A stretch of 56,863 bases of DNA, from assembly GCA_937901255.1 (NCBI GenBank), contig CALCHN010000075.1:1-56863 (forward strand), given 5' to 3'. Of this stretch, positions 1-8,476 are shown piece by piece (the stretch's first letter is position 1; the number at the start of each line of letters is the position of its first letter). Source of the stretch: an uncultured Flavobacteriales bacterium (GTDB lineage: Bacteria; Bacteroidota; Bacteroidia; Flavobacteriales_E; Vicingaceae). The position numbers and the translations under genes are program-made. The notes under the pieces were generated by a model that had not been told where the DNA came from, searched no databases, and saw only the letters and a list, made by a program, of their open reading frames with translations.

Positions 1-1
1 C

Positions 2-157
2 ACTAATATTCAAGGTCAGGAAGTATTTGTGAAAAACAACTTCGATAATATTAATATAATTAATGAAGAAATTAATATTGGAAATGTTAAAGGTGTTTAC
101 TTTGTAAATATCATTACTAACAACGAAGTAATTACTAAAAAGATTATTGTTCAATAA
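2..157 (+). CDS. C-terminal end of a T9SS-secreted protein (partial)
   Basis: An open frame runs in from the left edge and stops with TAA at 155-157. The visible 51 residues contain NIQGQEVF, a GVYFVNI strand and a Lys-rich end (KKIIVQ). This is the usual layout of a type A T9SS C-terminal sorting domain, which directs export across the outer membrane and is then removed. The catalytic or adhesive part lies outside the window, so the function is unknown. Confidence 0.75.
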   Translation, partial: TNIQGQEVFVKNNFDNINIINEEINIGNVKGVYFVNIITNNEVITKKIIVQ

Positions 158-180
158 ACAATCATAATCTTGGTTTTAGA

Positions 181-213
181 AAAGCTGCAGCATTAATTTG
201 TTGCAGCTTTTTT
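181..213 (+). terminator. Rho-independent terminator after the T9SS gene
   Basis: AAAGCTGCA pairs with TGCAGCTTT across a short AT loop and is followed by a T-run. It lies about 25 nt after the stop codon of the truncated gene and separates it from ddl. Confidence 0.75.
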
Positions 214-318
214 AGTTTATAGAGGGGGGTTTAAACAATCTCTTATACAAAACTTCCTGTAAACATAGCTTTGTTCGAAAAAGATGATTATCCTAATCGT
301 TTCATAAAATTATAAGAC

Positions 319-326
319 TAATTTTG
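319..326 (+). promoter_or_regulatory. Bacteroidota -7 box for ddl
   Basis: TAATTTTG matches the TAnnTTTG consensus and ends 20 nt before the ddl start, giving an inferred leader of about 17 nt. No clear -33 TTTG is seen at the expected distance. Confidence 0.45.
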
Positions 327-346
327 TCCGTATATATTTATGCTAG

Positions 347-1321
347 ATGAAACCAACTATCGCAATAATTGAAGGCGGCTATAGCCACGAAAAGGTAATC
401 TCACTAAAAAGTGCCGCTACCGTTTATGAAAATATTGATATAGAAAAATATACACCAATAAAAGTAAGAATTGATGAAGAAGGTTGGTTTGCTTTTGTTG
501 ATGGGAGTAAAACACCCGTAAACAGAGATGATTTTTCTGTATCGATAAACAACCAAAAAATAAAATTCGATTTTGCATTTATCGTTATTCATGGTACTCC
601 TGGTGAAGATGGAAAATTACAAGCCTATTTTGATATGCTTTCTATTCCTTACTCCACTTGTAACCATTTGGCCGCCACACTTACCTTTAATAAATATGTA
701 TGCAACCAATTTCTTAAAAGTTTAGGAATAACTGTTGCAAATGCAGTTTTAGTAAGAAAAAATGAAATAATTGAAGCGGAAAACGTTTTTAAAATTGTTG
801 GATTGCCTTGTTTTGTAAAGCCTGCTGATGGAGGAAGTAGTTTTGGAGTGTCAAAAGTTAAAGAACTTAATGCATTATTGCCTGCCATCCAAAAAGCACA
901 AGAACATGGCACAGAAGTATTGGTAGAAGCCTTTATGGAAGGTAGAGAGTTTACTAATGGAGTTTATCTTTCTGAAAATGGAATTAAAGTGCTCCCCATA
1001 ACCGAAATTATTACTCAAAACGAATTTTTCGATTTTGAAGCCAAATATTTAGGCGAATCGCAAGAAATTACTCCAGCAGAGCTAGATGCGGATATGACAA
1101 CTAAAATAAAAGAAATAACACACAAAGTATATCAACTTTTGGGATTAAAAGGAATGTGTAGAGTAGATTATATTTTGGTTGGAAATTCCCCTCATGTAAT
1201 TGAAGTGAATACCGTTCCTGGTTTATCCGCTCAAAGTTTAATTCCTCAAATGGCAGCTTATGAAGGAATTTCTCTAAAAGAATTATTTTCAGAAGTAATA
1301 ACAGTTGCTAATAAAAAGTAA
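347..1321 (+). CDS. ddl: D-alanine--D-alanine ligase
   Basis: Joins two D-alanines with ATP in the cytoplasm to make the D-Ala-D-Ala end of peptidoglycan precursors. The 324 residues fit the family. Visible motifs are HGTPGEDG (about 82-89), the ATP-grasp loop VKPADGGSSFGV (157-168), and EVNTVPGLS near residue 290, which carries metal and substrate-binding residues. A -7 box lies just upstream. The DUF4286 gene starts 6 nt after the stop, so the two are probably cotranscribed. The gene is complete and unremarkable. Confidence 0.95.
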   Translation: MKPTIAIIEGGYSHEKVISLKSAATVYENIDIEKYTPIKVRIDEEGWFAFVDGSKTPVNRDDFSVSINNQKIKFDFAFIVIHGTPGEDGKLQAYFDMLSIPYSTCNHLAATLTFNKYVCNQFLKSLGITVANAVLVRKNEIIEAENVFKIVGLPCFVKPADGGSSFGVSKVKELNALLPAIQKAQEHGTEVLVEAFMEGREFTNGVYLSENGIKVLPITEIITQNEFFDFEAKYLGESQEITPAELDADMTTKIKEITHKVYQLLGLKGMCRVDYILVGNSPHVIEVNTVPGLSAQSLIPQMAAYEGISLKELFSEVITVANKK

Positions 1322-1327
1322 AAAAAT

Positions 1328-1633
1328 ATGATAATTTACAACGTTACTATTAATATTGAAGATCAAATACATGGCGATTGGCTGACTTGGATGAAGGAAG
1401 TTCATATTCCAGATGTGATGAATACAGGTTGCTTTATAGAACATAAAATTTGTAAAGTTTTATCGGTGCAACATGATGAGCAAGGGCATACTTATGCTAT
1501 TCAATATACTTGCGAAAATGAAACACAATTAAATAAATACCAAGAAGAATTTGCTCCCAAATTGCAAAAAGAACACTTGGATAGATATGATGGGAAGTTT
1601 GTTGCATTCAGAACCATATTAGAAGTTGTTTAA
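1328..1633 (+). CDS. DUF4286 family protein
   Basis: A 101-residue soluble protein without a signal peptide. It has the DUF4286 pattern: an MIIYNVT start, a W-x-x-W segment followed by HIPDVM near residue 30, and a C-terminal region ending in FRTILEVV. The family is common in Bacteroidota, looks like a ferredoxin-like alpha/beta fold, and has no established function. It follows ddl by 6 nt, which suggests one operon, but this does not prove a role in the cell wall. Confidence 0.8.
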   Translation: MIIYNVTINIEDQIHGDWLTWMKEVHIPDVMNTGCFIEHKICKVLSVQHDEQGHTYAIQYTCENETQLNKYQEEFAPKLQKEHLDRYDGKFVAFRTILEVV

Positions 1634-1667
1634 TTAACTTCATCATCCCATTCTTGCAATAATTCAC

Positions 1668-1675
1668 TAACTTTG
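1668..1675 (+). promoter_or_regulatory. Bacteroidota -7 box for the NifU-type gene
   Basis: TAACTTTG followed by C is a perfect TAnnTTTG match and ends 20 nt before the start at 1695. No -33 element is convincing. Confidence 0.55.
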
Positions 1676-1694
1676 CACAAACAAATTTAAATTT

Positions 1695-2333
1695 ATGGAA
1701 ACTACAAAAACATTATCACCTTATACAGTTTATGCGGAAATGACTCCGAATCCAAACACCATGAAATTTGTATCGAACAGATGGCTAGTTACCAACGATA
1801 AAAGTTATGAAATTTTAGCGAACCAACGAGTTGGAGGGCCCTCTCCGTTAGCAGAAAAGTTATTTAATTTTCCCTTTATTAATGGTGTTTTTATAGCTGC
1901 CAATTTTGTTACCCTTACCAAAAGCGATATTATTGAATGGCAAGATGTGGTGATGGAATTAAGAGATTTTATTACCGATTATTTGAATAGTGAAGATGGT
2001 GTTGTTATTCGCGAAGAATTTTTAAATCCCGCAAAAGAGGAAGTTATTACTGAAACATCGTTAGACAATACAGCACAAACATCTGAAAATAAAAACTTTA
2101 CCGACTTTGAGCAAAAAATTGTTGAAATTTTGGATGAATACATTAAACCTGCAGTTGAAAGCGATGGTGGAGCTATAGAATTAGATTCTTATAGCAATGG
2201 CGTTGTAAAAGTAGTTTTAAAAGGCTCATGCAGCGGTTGTCCGTCATCAACTATGACATTAAAAGCAGGAATTGAGCAAATGCTTAAAAACATGTTGCCC
2301 GAAGTACAATCGGTAGAAGCGATTAATGGATAA
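1695..2333 (+). CDS. NifU family iron-sulfur scaffold (Nfu type)
   Basis: A 212-residue Fe-S carrier. Residues about 10-95 form the Nfu N-terminal domain (TPNPNTMKFV). An acidic and polar linker follows. Residues about 130-212 are the NifU C-terminal domain with C179-x-x-C182 (CSGCPSS), the pair that holds a bridging [4Fe-4S] cluster in homodimers. It probably delivers clusters to apo-proteins in the cytoplasm. A second, shorter NifU protein lies at 39165 next to mrp, so the window holds two related carriers. Confidence 0.92.
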   Translation: METTKTLSPYTVYAEMTPNPNTMKFVSNRWLVTNDKSYEILANQRVGGPSPLAEKLFNFPFINGVFIAANFVTLTKSDIIEWQDVVMELRDFITDYLNSEDGVVIREEFLNPAKEEVITETSLDNTAQTSENKNFTDFEQKIVEILDEYIKPAVESDGGAIELDSYSNGVVKVVLKGSCSGCPSSTMTLKAGIEQMLKNMLPEVQSVEAING

Positions 2334-2413
2334 TAAAATAGGTGTTTTGTAAAAACATTTCTAAAATATTTAAGAAAGAATTATTAGCCAAGAATTTCAA
2401 ATAAGTTAGCTAT

Positions 2414-2773
2414 TTATTTCCTTTCCTGCTCCAATTGCACACTTACGCTATCAATATGTCCACCAAGGGGAACATTGAGTTTAGAAACTTTTATTTTGAT
2501 TTTTTCTATGGTAGGAAACTCCGCAAAGAGTGCATTGATACACCGTTGAGAAACATGTTCCAAAATTTTAGACGGAATAGCCATTTGTTGTTTGATAACC
2601 TGAAAAACGGCTTGATAATTTACAGTGTCAAAAATATTATCGGTTTGCGAAGGAGTTGTTAAATCTACATCCAACTCTACATTTACCAAAAAATTGGTGC
2701 CAATAGCCGTTTCTTCCTTAAAACAACCATGATACGCGTAAATTTTTATTCCTTCAACAAATATTTTTCCCAT
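2414..2773 (-). CDS. folB: Dihydroneopterin aldolase
   Basis: Converts 7,8-dihydroneopterin to 6-hydroxymethyl-7,8-dihydropterin and glycolaldehyde in folate synthesis. The 119-residue length is normal. It begins with the typical IFVEGIKIYAYHGCF segment, in which YHG and a following Glu (EE at 20-21) form the pterin site, and ends with LNVPLGGHIDSVSVQLE. It is convergent with the NifU gene and lies downstream of gltX on the same strand, 87 nt apart. Confidence 0.9.
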   Translation of the reverse strand: MGKIFVEGIKIYAYHGCFKEETAIGTNFLVNVELDVDLTTPSQTDNIFDTVNYQAVFQVIKQQMAIPSKILEHVSQRCINALFAEFPTIEKIKIKVSKLNVPLGGHIDSVSVQLEQERK

Positions 2774-2860
2774 AGTTTTTTAGTTAAAAGTACTTTTAAG
2801 TGCCTTGAGTATTTAGGCGTTAACACACCTAATATTCGCACAATTTCAAATCTCTAATTT

Positions 2861-4393
2861 CTAATTTGCAATCGCTTGTAAACCAACATCCATCCTTCTC
2901 AAGGTTTCTTCTTTTCCTAATAAGGCACAAATTTCAAACATAGAAGGACCCATTCCCATTCCGGTTACCAATACTCTAAAGTTAGGTAATACTGCTCCAA
3001 AACCCAATCCTTTTTCTTCTATAAAGCTTTTAAAAGCTACTTCAATATTAGCGGCATTAAAATCCACAATATTTTCTAAAACACTTCTTAATTCTTTAAT
3101 AATGGCAGGTGTTTCCGCTTTCCATTTTTTATTTACAGTTTGCTCATCATAGTTAGTGGGTGCAACAAATAAGTAATCTTCAGCTAACAAATCATTGATG
3201 AAAACCGCTCTTTCTTTCATTAATCCGCAATACTGCGTTAAAAAGCTATCGCTAGGCATAGCAAAACCTTTTTCTGCAACCAATGGCTTAACAAATGCTG
3301 CCAATTCTTCATTAGATTTACTTCTTAAATATTGAGCATTGAACCACCTTGTTTTTTCAGGGTCGAATTTTGAACCCGATTTACCTACTTTTTCTAATGA
3401 GAAAGCTTGAATTAATTCTTCCATAGAAAAAATCTCTTGAGTAGTTCCAGGATTCCATCCTAATAATGCCAACATATTAATAAAAGCATCAGGGAAATAA
3501 CCACTTTCTCTGTAGCCTGAAGAAATTTCTCCCTCAGGAGATGTCCACTGAATAGGGAAAACAGGAAAACCAAGTCTATCACCATCTCGTTTGCTTAATT
3601 TACCATTGCCATCAGGTTTTAAAATTAATGGTAAGTGAGCAAATTGAGGCATTACATCTTCCCAACCTAAATATTGGTATAACAACACGTGCAAAGGACC
3701 GGATGGTAACCATTCTTCTCCTCTAATAACGTGTGTAATTTTCATCAAATAATCATCCACAATGTTTGCCATGTGGTAGGTGGGCATGCCATCAGATTTG
3801 TACAACACCTTATCATCCAAATTGGAAGTAGAAACCACTACCCAACCTCTAATTAAATCTTTAAATTTTACCTCTTCGTTTCTTGGAATTTTAATTCTAA
3901 CCACATAAGGCTCGTTGTTGTCTAATCGTTTTTGTACTTCCTCAGCAGAAAGAGAAAGCGAGTTTTTCATGGAATTTCGGGTGTTGATGTTGTATTGTGG
4001 AGCAGCAACACCAGCTTTTTTAAGGTTTTCACGCATTTCTTCCAATTCTTCAGGTGTATCAAAAGCGTAATAAGCATGACCCGATGCAAGTAATTGATCA
4101 ACATATTTTTTATAAATTCCTGCTTCTTTTCTTTCAGATTGGCGGTAAGGACCGTATTCTCCACCAACACCAACGCCTTCATCTATAGTTAAGCCACTCC
4201 ATTTCAGCGCTTCAATAATATAATCTTCTGCACCTTTTACATAACGGGTTTGGTCGGTATCTTCAATACGTAATAAAAAATCGCCACCGTGTTTTTTGGC
4301 AAATAAATAGTTATACAATGCTGTTCTAACACCTCCAATGTGTAAAGGTCCTGTCGGACTTGGGGCAAATCTTACTCTAACTTTTCTTTCCAT
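2861..4393 (-). CDS. gltX: Glutamate--tRNA ligase
   Basis: Class I aminoacyl-tRNA synthetase that charges tRNA-Glu; 510 residues. The HIGH-type motif is PTGPLHIGG (13-21) and the KMSKS-type motif is KLSKRDG (about 265-271). The C-terminal helical anticodon-binding region is complete. Its own -7 box lies at 4414-4421. That promoter sits at the edge of a 102-bp segment found again 995 bp to the right. gatB, needed if tRNA-Gln is made by transamidation, is also in the window. Confidence 0.96.
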   Translation of the reverse strand: MERKVRVRFAPSPTGPLHIGGVRTALYNYLFAKKHGGDFLLRIEDTDQTRYVKGAEDYIIEALKWSGLTIDEGVGVGGEYGPYRQSERKEAGIYKKYVDQLLASGHAYYAFDTPEELEEMRENLKKAGVAAPQYNINTRNSMKNSLSLSAEEVQKRLDNNEPYVVRIKIPRNEEVKFKDLIRGWVVVSTSNLDDKVLYKSDGMPTYHMANIVDDYLMKITHVIRGEEWLPSGPLHVLLYQYLGWEDVMPQFAHLPLILKPDGNGKLSKRDGDRLGFPVFPIQWTSPEGEISSGYRESGYFPDAFINMLALLGWNPGTTQEIFSMEELIQAFSLEKVGKSGSKFDPEKTRWFNAQYLRSKSNEELAAFVKPLVAEKGFAMPSDSFLTQYCGLMKERAVFINDLLAEDYLFVAPTNYDEQTVNKKWKAETPAIIKELRSVLENIVDFNAANIEVAFKSFIEEKGLGFGAVLPNFRVLVTGMGMGPSMFEICALLGKEETLRRMDVGLQAIAN

Positions 4394-4413
4394 TTGGCTA
4401 AAAATTTAAGGGG

Positions 4414-4421
4414 CAAAATTA
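4414..4421 (-). promoter_or_regulatory. -7 box of the gltX promoter
   Basis: On the minus strand this reads TAATTTTG followed by C, a perfect TAnnTTTG. The inferred transcription start is about 17 nt before the gltX ATG. Confidence 0.5.
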
Positions 4422-4475
4422 ATATTTATAGTGTAAGAAAAGCGTATAAAACTTCATAAAAAAAGAATGAGTTAT

Positions 4476-4504
4476 TTTGGTGTTAGTGAGATTGATTATA
4501 TTTG
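4476..4504 (+). promoter_or_regulatory. Plus-strand promoter in repeat copy 1
   Basis: TTTG at 4476-4479, a 17-nt spacer, then TATATTTG at 4497-4504. Both elements match the Bacteroidota -33/-7 consensus. It lies 33 nt before the start at 4538. Confidence 0.6.
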
Positions 4505-4537
4505 TTGTGGAACTTTTGGAAAGTTAAAAAATAAATA

Positions 4538-5218
4538 ATGAACCCAAAATCATTTATAGCACTTGTTTTAATGGTTGTTAGCAATATAACGTTGTTAGGA
4601 CAAAAAACTGTTGAGGTTTTTGGTGGGGGAAGTTATAATCATTTATTTGAAAGAGGAGAACTTGAAGGGCATTATTGGTCTGAATATAAAAATGGAAATG
4701 GTTTTGTGATAGGTGGAGCGATAGAAGAAATTAGAACAGATTGGATAAAATGGCGTTTTACCTTTCATTTTGAAAAATATAATGGAGAGTTTACTAATAG
4801 TGATGGTGGTATGGGAGGAAATTATACCACGACTGCTATATTTGACAAATCCACAATAGTATTAGGGTTATACCCTCTTAATATAAAAGCTACTAAAAAT
4901 TTATGTATAAATTTTGGGATAGTTCTTTCAAGAATGGTAGATGAAAATTTAGAAGGCACTAATTACGGGTGGGTAATGAACAGAGGAGCCTGGTCTTATC
5001 CTCTTGATAATAGCAAAAGATACAGCAACAGAGGAATGATAGGTTTTCAAACACGCATAGCGTATCAAATTAAATTATCTGAAAATCTTGCTTTATTACC
5101 TCAATACCATTTTTACTATGGGATGTCTAAAGAATTCAAAGTGTCAGAAGCTAGAACGATGCGACATTATTTTAATATTGGAATAAGTAAAACAATCAAT
5201 ACTAAAAAAGAGTTGTAA
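4538..5218 (+). CDS. Predicted outer-membrane beta-barrel protein
   Basis: 226 residues of unknown specific function. An N-terminal signal peptide ends near LLGQ (about residue 22). The rest is rich in Gly, Tyr and aromatic residues in alternating patterns (VFGGGSYNHLF, ALLPQYHFYYGMS, HYFNIGISKT), typical of a small outer-membrane beta-barrel. The gene lies between two identical 102-bp repeats, each carrying the same promoter, so it looks like an insertion or the product of a duplication. Porin-like or plain structural roles are equally possible. Confidence 0.6.
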   Translation: MNPKSFIALVLMVVSNITLLGQKTVEVFGGGSYNHLFERGELEGHYWSEYKNGNGFVIGGAIEEIRTDWIKWRFTFHFEKYNGEFTNSDGGMGGNYTTTAIFDKSTIVLGLYPLNIKATKNLCINFGIVLSRMVDENLEGTNYGWVMNRGAWSYPLDNSKRYSNRGMIGFQTRIAYQIKLSENLALLPQYHFYYGMSKEFKVSEARTMRHYFNIGISKTINTKKEL

Positions 5219-5230
5219 GCTGAGGTAAAC

Positions 5231-5405
5231 TCCTCTCTTACAAGTAACATCTATTTCAAGCATTCGCTTGGAATATCTTTAAAAATATTGTTGGAGGAGT
5301 GTGCTGTAATGGTAAAGGAAAAGTCAATGTTGAATTAATGATTTGGGGTTAGTTGTTCCAAGCAAATGCTTGAAACAGAGAATTAGTTATACTTGGAGGA
5401 GAGGA
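5231..5405. repeat. MITE-like element with imperfect terminal inverted repeats
   Basis: The left end (5231-5273) and the reverse complement of the right end (5356-5405) share TCCTCTC, then CAAGTA, then TTTCAAGCATTNGCTTGGAA. The interior of about 80 nt has no gene. The right end abuts the second copy of the 102-bp repeat exactly. Together with 5406-5507 it fills the gene-free stretch 5219-5539. Confidence 0.6.
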
Positions 5406-5507
5406 GGGCAAAATTAATATTTATAGTGTAAGAAAAGCGTATAAAACTTCATAAAAAAAGAATGAGTTATTTTGGTGTTAGTGAGATTGATTATATTTGT
5501 TGTGGAA
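5406..5507. repeat. 102-bp direct repeat, copy 2
   Basis: Identical to 4411-4512. It places the same plus-strand promoter ahead of the gene at 5540. It also carries a copy of the gltX minus-strand -7 box at 5409-5416, which here would point leftward, antisense to the 4538 gene. Confidence 0.95.
5471..5499 (+). promoter_or_regulatory. Plus-strand promoter in repeat copy 2
   Basis: TTTG at 5471-5474, a 17-nt spacer and TATATTTG at 5492-5499, identical to the promoter at 4476-4504. The inferred leader to the ATG at 5540 is about 37 nt. Confidence 0.6.
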
Positions 5508-5539
5508 AATTTTATGAAATTAAGAATTGATAGTAAGCA

Positions 5540-6598
5540 ATGAAAAGAAAGTTTATAGTATTAATTGTATGGATTGTTTGTTTTAATTGTTCAAAAGTGC
5601 AGGCACAAGACAAAATTATCGAGAATAAAAGCTCGTCTATATTAGAGTTTAATATTGAAATTTTAGATACGCTGTCAAATAATTTAAAAGATGCTCAAGT
5701 AAAGATTTACTATGAAGACTCTTTAATTCAGTCTCATCTAACCTCTACAGAAAGTGGTTTAAAATTAAATTTATATATTCAAAATAGATATAAATTAATA
5801 GTAAGCAAAGAGAGTTTTGAAACATTTGTTTTTGATATAAATACTGAGATGAGTGATGAGAATGAAGAAAATGGAAAATATGGGTGGGAGTTTAACACAT
5901 CTTTAGTACTAAAAAAGAATAGTGATTCTTTGAAGATAAAGACATTGATAATATGTTTTGATTCGTTGACTGGATATTTTGATTATTGTGAATTCAAGTA
6001 TCCGTGTGTCAATAATATAGATGAAGAACAAGTGTTTACAATTGTAGATAGTATGCCAAAATTTCCAGGAGGAGACCAAGAAATGTATAAATATATGGGT
6101 AAAAATATATTTTATCCAATTGAAGCAAAAGCAAATGACGAACAAGGAAAAGTTTATGTGAATTTTATTGTTGGTAAAGATGGATGTATTCATAATGCAA
6201 AAGTTATAAAAGGAGTTTCTTCTTCTTTAGACAAAGAGGCGTTAAGGCTTATAAATAGTATGCCTAAATGGACTCCAGGTTATAAAGAGAAAGAAGCCGT
6301 GAATGTATCTATTAATTTGCCTATAAGTTTTGTATTGTTGAGTCAAAACAATTTAAGAATTTCAACAGATAATTATAAAAAAGGATTGAGATTTTATAAA
6401 TCTGGAGATTATAATAAAGCCATAGAGTATTTTTCAGTAGCAATAGAAAACTATAGTCGTAATGTAGATGCTTATTTTAATAGAGGGATAAGTTATTATA
6501 AAATGAATAATATAGAAAAAGCATGTTATGATTGGAAGAAAGCTAAAAGCATGGGTGATAAAGAGGCTGAAAATATAATAGAGAAATATTGTAAATAA
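5540..6598 (+). CDS. Secreted TonB C-terminal-domain protein with TPR tail
   Basis: 352 residues. A signal peptide (to about VQAQ, residue 23) is followed by a carboxypeptidase-regulatory-like beta region (about 35-115). A TonB C-terminal domain spans about 175-275, seen as MPKFPGGDQEMYKY, GKVYVNFIVGKDG and MPKWTPG. A TPR-type helical repeat (GLRFYKSGDYNKAIEYF, AYFNRGISYYKM) closes the protein. It lacks the inner-membrane anchor and Pro-rich spacer of a true TonB, so an energy-transducing role is doubtful. A periplasmic binding or scaffold role is more likely. Its promoter is duplicated 1 kb upstream. Confidence 0.7.
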   Translation: MKRKFIVLIVWIVCFNCSKVQAQDKIIENKSSSILEFNIEILDTLSNNLKDAQVKIYYEDSLIQSHLTSTESGLKLNLYIQNRYKLIVSKESFETFVFDINTEMSDENEENGKYGWEFNTSLVLKKNSDSLKIKTLIICFDSLTGYFDYCEFKYPCVNNIDEEQVFTIVDSMPKFPGGDQEMYKYMGKNIFYPIEAKANDEQGKVYVNFIVGKDGCIHNAKVIKGVSSSLDKEALRLINSMPKWTPGYKEKEAVNVSINLPISFVLLSQNNLRISTDNYKKGLRFYKSGDYNKAIEYFSVAIENYSRNVDAYFNRGISYYKMNNIEKACYDWKKAKSMGDKEAENIIEKYCK

Positions 6599-6608
6599 AT
6601 TACACCCC

Positions 6609-6641
6609 ATCTATTTCAAGCATTTGCTTGGAATATCTTTT
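6609..6641. repeat. Copy of the CAAGC-N4-GCTTG palindromic repeat
   Basis: Nearly the same as 5249-5281: CATCTATTTCAAGCATT, then T instead of C, then GCTTGGAATATCTTT. The core CAAGC-N4-GCTTG can form a 5-bp hairpin. It lies just after the stop at 6598. Confidence 0.75.
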
Positions 6642-6748
6642 AAAATGAAGCGTATTGTGGGTTAAAATTATCTTTGCGAAAGTTTTAAACTTTCGGAAAG
6701 GTGGTGTTTAAATTTTTGTGTTTTATAGCTTTACCGAACTATAATTTA

Positions 6749-7246
6749 TTATTTCTTTGTAGCGTAAATTATAATCTCTTTTTCTTTGTCTAAATCAATA
6801 AAATGAAAAGAACATTCATTTTTTTCTGCGTTGTAAGAATACCCAAACCACTCTCCATTATCCCTTTCTCCAATAATATCATAAGTTCCTTCACCAAAAG
6901 TTTGGTATTCATTTTCATCCCATGAATAAATAATTATCCTTTCTTTATACCATCCTTCACGAGGGTTTTGATTATTGGTATTTATTTCAATTTCTATACA
7001 AGCATAACCATAAGAATCTATACAATCAACAAATTCAAGTGCTATATTTTTTACAAATAATTCACCTCCATAAACACTATTTATTGGAGGGGGATTGTCA
7101 AGACTTATTTTTTCATATAATTCAAAATTTACACCTTTACTAAAAGAAATACTATCTATTTTGTGTTCGTATTTTTGAGCATTAACACTTAATGATGCTA
7201 AGGCGACTACTAAAAAGATTGCGAAAGTTTTTGCTAGTGTTTTCAT
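6749..7246 (-). CDS. Secreted protein of unknown function
   Basis: 165 residues with a clear signal peptide (hydrophobic run, cleavage after VNAQ near residue 23). The mature part is acidic and aromatic with beta-rich stretches (NREGWYKERIIIYSWDENEY-like) and ends in KEKEIIIYATKK. I do not recognise a family. It has no T9SS tail, so it is probably periplasmic. It lies 50 nt downstream of the start of nothing else on its strand, next to the CAP-domain gene, and is probably transcribed alone or with unknown partners. Confidence 0.55.
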   Translation of the reverse strand: MKTLAKTFAIFLVVALASLSVNAQKYEHKIDSISFSKGVNFELYEKISLDNPPPINSVYGGELFVKNIALEFVDCIDSYGYACIEIEINTNNQNPREGWYKERIIIYSWDENEYQTFGEGTYDIIGERDNGEWFGYSYNAEKNECSFHFIDLDKEKEIIIYATKK

Positions 7247-7296
7247 AATTTAAAGGTTTTAGGGATTAATATATAGGTTAGTTGCTGATAAAGGTT

Positions 7297-8385
7297 TTAC
7301 ACGGTTAAACTTACAAGTGTAATGCGTAAAATGTTTTTGCGTTTGCTTACCATTATACCTGTACCGTGTTTTTTCCTTTGGGTAAACAATTGGTTTTCTA
7401 TTAAATAATCTTGGATTTCTTGTTGTATTTGTTCCATATCAAAAGCTTCGGGAGTAGTTTCTAAAACCAAGCTGTACACCGATACTTGTTTTTTTATTAA
7501 TCCCCACCACTTGGTAACGGTATGTGTTTGTAGTTCGTTCAGCAAAACAGGTTCATCACTTTCGGCTTTCAATTTTTTGTTATAGGCTAATTTTCGTGCT
7601 GCTATGTTGGCTTGTTCCTTCAATTTTTTAGAAGATTTGGAAGAAGTAGTCGCTAAAACTTGTTGTTCAAGTGTGTGTTGCAATTCATTTTTTACTTTAT
7701 AAATGTGAATGCGTTTAGGTTTAGCAGTTGTTTTGGTTGAAGTTGCCGGAGTAGGAACTTTTGTATCAGCAACTACCTCGTTTCCTTTGTAAAAAATACC
7801 TCTGGAAAAAACGTTGGTTGCCCAAACAGTTCCTTGGTCGTAAGTAAAAGCAATGCCATGTTTTTTATAGTCGGCAGTAAGCATATTTTCGTGGTGTCCT
7901 TTGGAGCCTTTCCATTGATTAAAAGCTGCTAACGCCATATTTTTGGCAATTTCTACATAGTTGTTGCCATAAAAACTGTAGTTGTACAAACAATTTTCTC
8001 CACCCGAACTAATATATACTTCTTTATCTGCGGCAGCAAAATCTACTCTTTCGCTTGGGTAATTACCTGTAGTAAACCGAGATAAGTTCGATTGATTCAT
8101 GTTTTCTCTATGCGTTAAATCTCCGGCAGCCTTCATGTATAAATTATGATTTCTGGCAGCTATCCACATAATTTCATCAAAATCAAGGGCTTGTTTTCGT
8201 TGTTGTTTTCGGTAGTTATTCAGTAAATGGTGAAACTCAAAAGCTGCCAAACGTTCTATTTTGGCAATGGTGTCATTCTCAATTTCTTTTAGAATGTTAT
8301 CTAAATCGTTAATGGTGTTTTTTTGAGCGTTGCTAACTTGAAATAAAAAGCATATAATCCCAAATAATGTTAGGTAATTTTTCAT
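7297..8385 (-). CDS. CAP (SCP/PR-1) domain secreted protein
   Basis: The ATG at 8385 is preferred over an earlier one at 8415, because it puts the signal peptide (MKNYLTLFGIICFLFQ, cleavage near SNAQ) at the N-terminus; 362 residues. Residues about 45-200 are a CAP domain with NHNLYM, THRENM, GGENC and GHHENML, the His/Glu cavity typical of the family. The rest is a basic region and a C-terminal part with KWWGLIKKQ. Bacterial CAP proteins are secreted and mostly of unknown activity. No sorting tail is obvious. Confidence 0.8.
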   Translation of the reverse strand: MKNYLTLFGIICFLFQVSNAQKNTINDLDNILKEIENDTIAKIERLAAFEFHHLLNNYRKQQRKQALDFDEIMWIAARNHNLYMKAAGDLTHRENMNQSNLSRFTTGNYPSERVDFAAADKEVYISSGGENCLYNYSFYGNNYVEIAKNMALAAFNQWKGSKGHHENMLTADYKKHGIAFTYDQGTVWATNVFSRGIFYKGNEVVADTKVPTPATSTKTTAKPKRIHIYKVKNELQHTLEQQVLATTSSKSSKKLKEQANIAARKLAYNKKLKAESDEPVLLNELQTHTVTKWWGLIKKQVSVYSLVLETTPEAFDMEQIQQEIQDYLIENQLFTQRKKHGTGIMVSKRKNILRITLVSLTV

Positions 8386-8476
8386 AAGCCGAGAAATTAT
8401 TGTGTGAAATACCAAACAAAAAACTTAACTTTTGTTAAAATATTGTTAGATGGAAATAAATTATTTTAAAACCATG

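Larger units (their letters stand above)
4411..4512. repeat. 102-bp direct repeat, copy 1 (divergent promoter region)
   Basis: Identical over 102 nt to 5406-5507. It holds a minus-strand -7 box serving gltX and a plus-strand promoter serving the gene at 4538. The two copies bracket the 226-residue protein gene and an inverted-repeat element. Confidence 0.95.

Noticed and set aside
5231..5405. Insertion sequence
   Set aside because: Terminal inverted repeats are present but there is no transposase frame, so it is described as a MITE-like repeat.
6669..6676. A plus-strand TATCTTTG box with a hairpin after it (6677-6695)
   Set aside because: No plus-strand gene follows and no -33 element is present, so it is not listed as a promoter. 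A small RNA cannot be excluded.
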